From: a virus
IMG/VR virus record: IMGVR_UViG_3300042923_001760
Span: 1 to 43,944 of that record
DNA: 43,944 nt
Strand: one strand, 5' to 3'
Shown here: one piece after another, positions 40,169 to 43,944 of the stretch
Layout: each line of letters begins with the position of its first letter
How positions within the stretch are numbered: the stretch's first letter is position 1
The notes under the pieces: generated by a model
Database searches by the model: none
The model's input: the letters and a program-made list of their open reading frames with translations, nothing else
What the model was told of the DNA's origin: nothing
Program-made: the position numbers and the translations under genes

Positions 40169-40375
40169 TCACCGCTTCCTACTCCTCGGCGTTCTCCGCA
40201 ACAACGCGGGATCCACCGTGTTCAACTCGATGTAGCGGTCCAAATGCGACTGCGTGTACCGGACCAGGCGCCCCATCCGAATGTGGGGAACGTCGTCTCG
40301 GTGATCCCGGAGCCACGTGGCCGTGACGCCGAGTCGTCGTGCTGCTTCCTGCGTGTCGAATACGGGCTCGGGCAC
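40169..40375 (-). CDS. Excisionase-like winged HTH protein
   Basis: 68 aa from a GTG with GGAGG ahead; an in-frame ATG at 40453 would add 26 Pro-rich residues. FDTQEAARRLGVTATWLRDH, then VPHIRMGRLVRYTQSHLDRYIEL is the MerR/excisionase-type winged helix. As first gene of the early operon in a phage with a tyrosine integrase it is the natural excisionase (directionality factor), but small HTH regulators look the same. Confidence 0.75.
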   Translation of the reverse strand: MPEPVFDTQEAARRLGVTATWLRDHRDDVPHIRMGRLVRYTQSHLDRYIELNTVDPALLRRTPRSRKR

Positions 40376-40462
40376 GTGGCCTCCGTTCGTCGGGGTGGTT
40401 GGGTTCGGCACGGGGAGGGGTTCACCCCGGGTGGAGCCGTCCGGCCTCCCCATGCCTGCAAG

Positions 40463-40537
40463 TCCCTGAGGCGGGATTCGAACCCGCACTGTCCGCCTTT
40501 TGAGGGCGTTGCCTCCTGCCAGTTGGGCTACTCAGGG
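40463..40537 (-). tRNA. tRNA-Leu(CAA)-like
   Basis: 75 nt folding into a cloverleaf: acceptor CCCTGAG/CTCAGGG (7 bp), 3-bp D stem with GG in the loop, anticodon stem with loop CTCAAAA (anticodon CAA), 5-base variable loop ACAGT, T arm GCGGG-TTCGAAT-CCCGC, discriminator A, no encoded CCA. CAA reads leucine UUG, but the short variable loop is not that of normal class II tRNA-Leu. Confidence 0.85.
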
Positions 40538-40561
40538 GGTCATGCGCGACCAGCCCCCGCG

Positions 40562-40627
40562 TTAGCTGTCAGGGCTTGCGGCGTACCGGCCTAGTGCTTC
40601 CGGGGTATCCGCTTGCAGATCGCGCAT
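40562..40627 (-). CDS. Possible leader micro-ORF (21 aa)
   Basis: MRDLQADTPEALGRYAASPD, preceded by a good GGGGAGG 9 bases before the ATG. It lies in an otherwise gene-free 240-base stretch between the Cro-like gene and the tRNA. Weakly supported; it could be a leader peptide or chance. Confidence 0.3.
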   Translation of the reverse strand: MRDLQADTPEALGRYAASPDS

Positions 40628-40763
40628 ATCGGGATGCCTCCCCTTCGATCCCCGGGCCGCGTGAAGGGCGGTGCTCCTGTCCTGCCACCGTCATCGCCCG
40701 AGTCAGGCTCTGGTGGGTAAGGGGATCGGCCTATGTGGAGTTGGCCTTGCGCTCCATACGGTA
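40628..40763. other. Gene-free region downstream of the Cro-like gene
   Basis: No convincing gene. An 8-bp inverted repeat (cgatcccc at 40646 and ggggatcg at 40721) could fold the early transcript leader. A frame open on the - strand here lacks any usual start codon. Confidence 0.4.
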
Positions 40764-40775
40764 TGCCATATGGAG
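40764..40775. promoter_or_regulatory. Operator O3 (TGCCATATGGAG)
   Basis: Matches the TGCCA-n2/3-TGGCA sites in the switch region, with CCATATGG as a palindromic core. On the - strand TACCGT follows directly, in the position that the -10 has at operator O1. Confidence 0.5.
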
Positions 40776-40777
40776 TA

Positions 40778-41008
40778 TCAGTGAGCGTGCGTACGAACCT
40801 TCATGAGGTTCGAGACCGGCACCTTCAATGCCGTTGAGATGACGTCCAGCTCGTCCGTCGTCCAAGCAGAGTTACCCTGCAAGCGGCGGCGGAGCGTCCT
40901 GTCCGCGATCCCGGTGGTGTTGATGAGCTCGGCCTGAGTCACGCCGCTCTGCGTGAGTGCCGCCCGCACGTTGCGGGCCACCTCTGCGTTGAGCGTGTTT
41001 TGGGCCAT
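40778..41008 (-). CDS. Cro-like XRE repressor
   Basis: 76 aa, MAQNTLNAEVARNVRAALTQ. XRE helix-turn-helix: SGVTQAELINTTGIADRTLRRRLQG, followed by ELDVISTALKVPVSNLM. It is the first gene of the leftward transcript, opposite the tandem-HTH repressor, as Cro is to CI. The predicted -10 lies only 7 bases before its ATG, so the mRNA would be leaderless. It probably controls both switch promoters. Confidence 0.85.
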   Translation of the reverse strand: MAQNTLNAEVARNVRAALTQSGVTQAELINTTGIADRTLRRRLQGNSAWTTDELDVISTALKVPVSNLMKVRTHAH

Positions 41009-41015
41009 ACAGAGG

Positions 41016-41044
41016 ACCGTATGCCACTTGGCCTACGACGTCAA
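41016..41044 (-). promoter_or_regulatory. Early leftward promoter
   Basis: - strand: -35 TTGACG (41039-41044), 17-base spacer, -10 TACGGT (41016-41021), which fits the actinobacterial TAnnnT pattern. The start codon at 41008 is 8 bases after the -10, predicting a leaderless transcript. Confidence 0.65.
41022..41033. promoter_or_regulatory. Operator O1 (TGCCACTTGGCC)
   Basis: Imperfect TGCCA/TGGCA dyad directly beside the -10 of the early promoter, in its spacer. A half-site CGCCACTT with an AAGTGG inverted partner lies at 41043-41060. Confidence 0.55.
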
Positions 41045-41075
41045 GTGGGGTACGCCACTTTTTCACCCACTCTGC

Positions 41076-41104
41076 TTGCATCACGTATGCCATGTTGGCA
41101 TCGT
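41076..41104 (+). promoter_or_regulatory. Repressor promoter
   Basis: + strand: -35 TTGCAT (41076-41081), 17-base spacer, weak -10 CATCGT (41099-41104). The GTG at 41112 is 8 bases after it, so this transcript would also be leaderless. The -10 match is poor, as in promoters that need activation. Confidence 0.45.
41088..41100. promoter_or_regulatory. Operator O2 (TGCCATGTTGGCA)
   Basis: A 13-base perfect palindrome (TGCCA-TGT-TGGCA) that overlaps the spacer and -10 of the repressor promoter. It mirrors the position of O1 at the opposing promoter. Confidence 0.65.
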
Positions 41105-41111
41105 TACAGGT

Positions 41112-41651
41112 GTGCCCACAGGAAAGCAGGACTCTCCCAGCCCGTTGAGCCACGCCATCGCCGCACGCCTCAGGGCAGCCATGGCAGGCCACACGCCGGT
41201 GATCTACCAGCGCGACATCGAAGCGCAGACCGGGATCGAGCAGTCGACCGTGTCGCGCCTGCTCAAGCCGACAAAGCAGATGACGCTTGAGCAGCTTGAG
41301 GCGATCTGCGGTGTGGTCGGTTTGGACGCGATCGAGGTCATGTCGACGGCGCAGAAGACGGTGAAGGAGCAGGCGAAGGCCAGGGGTCGCACGTGGCGTG
41401 ACGACCTTGCGGACGACATCCGTCGCGCCCTGGACCGGTCGGGCATGAGCCACAACGGCATCGACCACGTGGCGGGAACGACGGTGATCCGGGCGCGCAA
41501 GGGCGACCCGACCGTTGACGAGAGCACACTGACGCTCATCACTCGGGCGCTAGGATTGGACCCCGTACAGGTGTACAAAGACCGGTACGTGGACAAGGGG
41601 GCCGTCGAGCAGACGGCGGCCCCGGGTGCGAGGGAGGCCGACGCGTCGTAG
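41112..41651 (+). CDS. Tandem-HTH immunity repressor
   Basis: 179 aa from a GTG (MPTGKQDSPSPLSHAIAARL). Two XRE-like helix-turn-helix units: residues about 14-70 (VIYQRDIEAQTGIEQSTVSR with MTLEQLEAICGVVGLD) and about 95-155 (DDLADDIRRALDRSGMSHNG with LTLITRALGLDPVQVYKDR). No peptidase or CI-type dimerisation domain is seen. On the opposite strand to the early operon and facing its first gene, it is the likely lysogeny repressor. An upstream extension of the frame crosses the operators and is rejected. Confidence 0.85.
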   Translation: MPTGKQDSPSPLSHAIAARLRAAMAGHTPVIYQRDIEAQTGIEQSTVSRLLKPTKQMTLEQLEAICGVVGLDAIEVMSTAQKTVKEQAKARGRTWRDDLADDIRRALDRSGMSHNGIDHVAGTTVIRARKGDPTVDESTLTLITRALGLDPVQVYKDRYVDKGAVEQTAAPGAREADAS

Positions 41652-41679
41652 CGTCTATGGTTTCTCCTCTACCTAAGGC

Positions 41680-42408
41680 GTGGTGGCGGTGGAACTCAGA
41701 TTGGTCGGACCCGAAGGGCGAGAGTGGGAGTCCCACGAGCACGCTTTCAGTGACGGCGTGATCGAGGGTGCTGAGCGTGAGGCTGCGCGTTGGCGGGCGA
41801 TGAAGGCCGCTGAGACGCCTCGTGAGCAGGTGACGATTCTGCCGGACCCTCGCCCCCGGACCCCGTATCTACTTGTGGGTCTGGGGGCTCTGATCGGGGG
41901 CCTGGTGACGGCGGTGGGGTTTCTGGCGGCGCCGGAGCCTCAGCAGATGGTGCAGCCGATCGTGGTGCAGCTGGTCCCGTCTGGGGATGCGGTGTCGGTG
42001 CCGGAGTCGTCTTCGTGGCCGTTGACGCCGTCGACTCCGGAGATTGCTGTGACGCCGGCCCCGGAGGACGAGTGGTCCGGTAGTGGCCCGGACGGTGGTG
42101 GCGGGGTTGTGCCCGCTGGTGGGTCGGTAACGGTATCGACGACGACGGGCGCGACCGAGACCGGTTCTGGTGAGGCTGTGCCGGGAGGCGCAGGCGGGCC
42201 CTCGTCGCCCGCGGCGGTGCAGGAGGCGCCCGCGACCCCGTCTACGCCTGCGCCCCAGGTTGACCCGCCGTCGACCCCTGGACCGCCCGCTGAGGTGCCT
42301 ACTGCCCCTGCAACGCCGGACGCCCCCGAGCCTGGCCTTGTGGGTGGCCTGCTCGGGGGCGTCGGGGGTTTGGTGGACGACGTGGTGTGCGTCCTCGTGT
42401 GCGTCTAG
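41680..42408 (+). CDS. Membrane-anchored Pro-rich protein co-transcribed with repressor
   Basis: Up to 242 aa; three GTGs (41680, 41683, 41689) could start it, with AAGG just upstream. A cytoplasmic N-terminal helical part (WESHEHAFSDGVIEGAEREA ... RWRAMKAAE, 1-60) precedes one membrane span (about 64-88, LLVGLGALIGGLVTAVGFLA). About 150 residues of Pro/Ala/Thr/Ser/Gly-rich low-complexity sequence outside follow, then a hydrophobic Gly/Val C terminus (GLLGGVGGLVDDVVCVLVCV) with two Cys. It lies 28 bases after the repressor and so should be made in the lysogen. Surface or superinfection-exclusion function is inferred from context. Confidence 0.75.
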   Translation: MVAVELRLVGPEGREWESHEHAFSDGVIEGAEREAARWRAMKAAETPREQVTILPDPRPRTPYLLVGLGALIGGLVTAVGFLAAPEPQQMVQPIVVQLVPSGDAVSVPESSSWPLTPSTPEIAVTPAPEDEWSGSGPDGGGGVVPAGGSVTVSTTTGATETGSGEAVPGGAGGPSSPAAVQEAPATPSTPAPQVDPPSTPGPPAEVPTAPATPDAPEPGLVGGLLGGVGGLVDDVVCVLVCV

Positions 42409-42797
42409 GGCCGCCACGTCTCGTCGTAGTCGGGGTGGTCGGCGTAGGGCAAAGCTAGGAGCGTCAGCGCCTGCTCGACCGTCCCCATGGCCGCTCCCCA
42501 CCCGTCGGGGGTGTCGCCGGTCATCCAGTCCGGAGAGGGCGGCCCGTCGAACTTGCACGAGGCGTCGAGGTCCGTGGACATCTGCACGATGCGACGCTTG
42601 GCCTCGCACTCCGCCAACACGCGCGTTGGCGTCGTCTCCACGGTGCCGCGCGGTCCGTGAGGATCGCCACCCGTTCGGCACGCTTCCTTGAGGGACGTTC
42701 TGAGTGTGCTGGGCTCACCGTCAGTGCTCGCCCCAGCGGCGCGCGCTACAGTCTCGTCTTCGGCGATCCTGGCGAGCAGGAACTCGGTCAGCGTCAT
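42405..42797 (-). CDS. DUF6221-like protein
   Basis: 130 aa, MTLTEFLLARIAEDETVARA, with AGAGG 9 bases ahead of this ATG. The opening, TRVLAECEAKRRIV and the final DYDETWRP are the signature of the DUF6221 group common in actinobacteria and their phages. Function unknown. It lies directly downstream of the integrase and converges, by 4 bases, on the membrane protein gene. Confidence 0.85.
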   Translation of the reverse strand: MTLTEFLLARIAEDETVARAAGASTDGEPSTLRTSLKEACRTGGDPHGPRGTVETTPTRVLAECEAKRRIVQMSTDLDASCKFDGPPSPDWMTGDTPDGWGAAMGTVEQALTLLALPYADHPDYDETWRP

Positions 42798-42810
42798 GTC
42801 AGGCATCCTC

Positions 42811-43944
42811 TCAGGCTTCAATCTGGGGCATGGCGTGGGACAGGGCGAGCTCGGCCGCGTAGGCGGTCTTGATCTGCGCCTCGGGGAGCAGGTGCCCGTA
42901 CGTGTCGGATGTGACCTTGATGGACGCGTGCCCGAGCCGGTGTTGGATGGTGGTGAGGTCGGCGTGGGGGAGTAGCCACGCGACGTGACTGTGGCGTAGG
43001 TCGTGGATGCGGGGGCGCTTGGCGATACCGGACGCCTTGACCCACCGCACCCACCGCTGCCACATCTGCTGCTGCGTGATGGGGTGACCATCGTGCGTGA
43101 ACACCCAGTCGTCCGAGGACATGCCCCGTGTGTGGTCGCGGAGGGCATCCACGATCTGCGGGGGCAGGCTGATCGTGCGCCGCCCACGCTCCGACTTAGG
43201 CGCGCCCGTCTGTCGCGGCCCGGAAGACACGAACGACCACGTGCGGGAAATCGTCAGCGTCGGGGGTCGGTCGTCCAGGTGAAGATCCGAGACCTTGAGC
43301 GCGGTCGCCTCCCCAAACCGCATCCCGGTGCCGGCGAGCGTGGTCACGAGGGTCTGCCACTCGGCGGGGACGGCCGTGAGCAACTGTGCGAACTCCCCGG
43401 GGGTGAGGAACGTCTTCTCGCGCCGCTCCGTGCGGGGGATCTTCGCACCGCGGAACGGGTTGCGCGCAATCACTCCGTCTTCGACGGCACGAAGGAACGC
43501 GGACGATAGGAGCTGCTGCCGCATCTGGATCGAGGGACCAGAGAGCCCGGAGTCCTCGAGCCCACGAATGTACGCGGACACGTCTTGCCGCGACACTCCG
43601 TCGATGGGTAGAGCGCCCATGGGGTAGCCGGAGAGTTGGCGGTGGATGCGGTCGTAGACCTGGCGGGTTCCCTTGGTGATGCCGGAGAGGGTGTCGATGT
43701 GTTGGCGGAGGAGGGTGGTGACGGTGATAGTTCCACCGGGTGCCTTCTCGTGCTTCTTCGCGATCTCGCGCGCCGCAGCGCCCCCGAGGCGTTCGACGAG
43801 GCGCTTGTAGTCTGCGGCCTCGCGCGGGGTCTCGAACGCGTCGGAGCACTGCCTGCCGTCGATGCGAAAGAGGACGGTGTAGGAGGTCCAGGGTTCGGAG
43901 TGCCGCCCGTCTGGCTTGCACTCCCGCGTGCGGATGGATGCCAT
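42811..43944 (-). CDS. int: Tyrosine integrase
   Basis: 377 aa. N-terminal arm-type domain (1-70), SAM-like core-binding domain (about 72-165), and catalytic domain with Arg209 (GTGMRFGEA), probable Lys250, His314-x-x-Arg317 (HDLRHSHV), His339 (RLGHASIKVT) and nucleophile Tyr349 (SDTYGHLLP). It integrates phage DNA at attB and, with the excisionase, excises it. It is at the extreme end of the window, so attP, normally beside it, is not seen. Confidence 0.95.
   Translation of the reverse strand: MASIRTRECKPDGRHSEPWTSYTVLFRIDGRQCSDAFETPREAADYKRLVERLGGAAAREIAKKHEKAPGGTITVTTLLRQHIDTLSGITKGTRQVYDRIHRQLSGYPMGALPIDGVSRQDVSAYIRGLEDSGLSGPSIQMRQQLLSSAFLRAVEDGVIARNPFRGAKIPRTERREKTFLTPGEFAQLLTAVPAEWQTLVTTLAGTGMRFGEATALKVSDLHLDDRPPTLTISRTWSFVSSGPRQTGAPKSERGRRTISLPPQIVDALRDHTRGMSSDDWVFTHDGHPITQQQMWQRWVRWVKASGIAKRPRIHDLRHSHVAWLLPHADLTTIQHRLGHASIKVTSDTYGHLLPEAQIKTAYAAELALSHAMPQIEA

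Noticed and set aside
40463-40537. tRNA gene as the phage attachment core
   Set aside because: It lies 2.3 kb from the integrase start with the immunity region between; attP normally flanks int. It is a complete tRNA without a duplicated 3' end.
40576-40806. + strand frame of 76 codons downstream of the Cro-like gene
   Set aside because: Starts at a TTG without ribosome site, crosses the tRNA-leader and operator region and has no family features.
1-43944. CRISPR arrays, insertion sequences or toxin-antitoxin pairs
   Set aside because: No regularly spaced repeats, no transposase motifs, and no pair with recognisable toxin or antitoxin motifs were seen.

Overview
The window is a temperate siphovirus genome, most likely an integrated prophage of a high-GC actinobacterium. 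DNA throughout is GC-rich. A WhiB-type Fe-S regulator gene points to Actinobacteria, where that family is confined; a Micrococcales host is a guess. The window starts exactly at an ATG on the + strand and ends exactly at the integrase start codon on the - strand, so the attachment sites are not visible.

Almost everything is on the - strand, so modules read from high to low coordinates. (1) 42.4-43.9 kb: tyrosine integrase and a DUF6221-like gene. (2) 40.6-42.4 kb: lysogeny switch. A small leftward XRE/Cro-like gene lies opposite a rightward tandem-HTH repressor and a membrane protein. The intergenic region carries TGCCA-n-TGGCA operators placed symmetrically on two face-to-face promoters that predict nearly leaderless mRNAs. 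(3) 40.4-22.6 kb: a leftward early operon of about 52 very tightly packed genes, many joined by ATGA or GTGA overlaps. It is preceded by a tRNA-Leu(CAA)-like gene and begins with an excisionase-like HTH gene. Recognisable members are a YqaJ exonuclease, WhiB, SSB, a DEDDy exonuclease with zinc ribbon, a redoxin, RusA, a C5-methyltransferase homologue whose catalytic Cys is Arg, a replication-initiation-type protein, a DnaB-like helicase and an HNH nuclease. A strong hairpin at 22568-22602 ends it. (4) 22.5-0.2 kb: late operon from a near-consensus promoter (TTGCAA-17-TATCTT): HNH nuclease, TerS, TerL (split into ATPase and nuclease frames), portal, MuF-like protein, scaffold, major capsid protein, connectors, tail terminator, major tail protein, tail-assembly chaperones joined by a -1 frameshift at GGGTTTC, tape measure, Dit-like and Gp37-like tail proteins, other tail proteins, membrane proteins, M15-type endolysin, holin-like protein, a tail fibre and a PhoD-like phosphodiesterase tail protein.

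Only three loci are on the + strand: gene 1 (1-180), a small membrane protein inside the tail operon (11181-11426) and the repressor/membrane-protein pair (41112-42408). These are the best candidates for expression from the silent prophage and for superinfection or host-modifying functions. Other points of interest are the split terminase at a codon-usage boundary, the Cys-to-Arg methyltransferase, the promoter/attenuator-like late leader, the mirrored operator layout and the tRNA with a CAA anticodon but a short variable loop.
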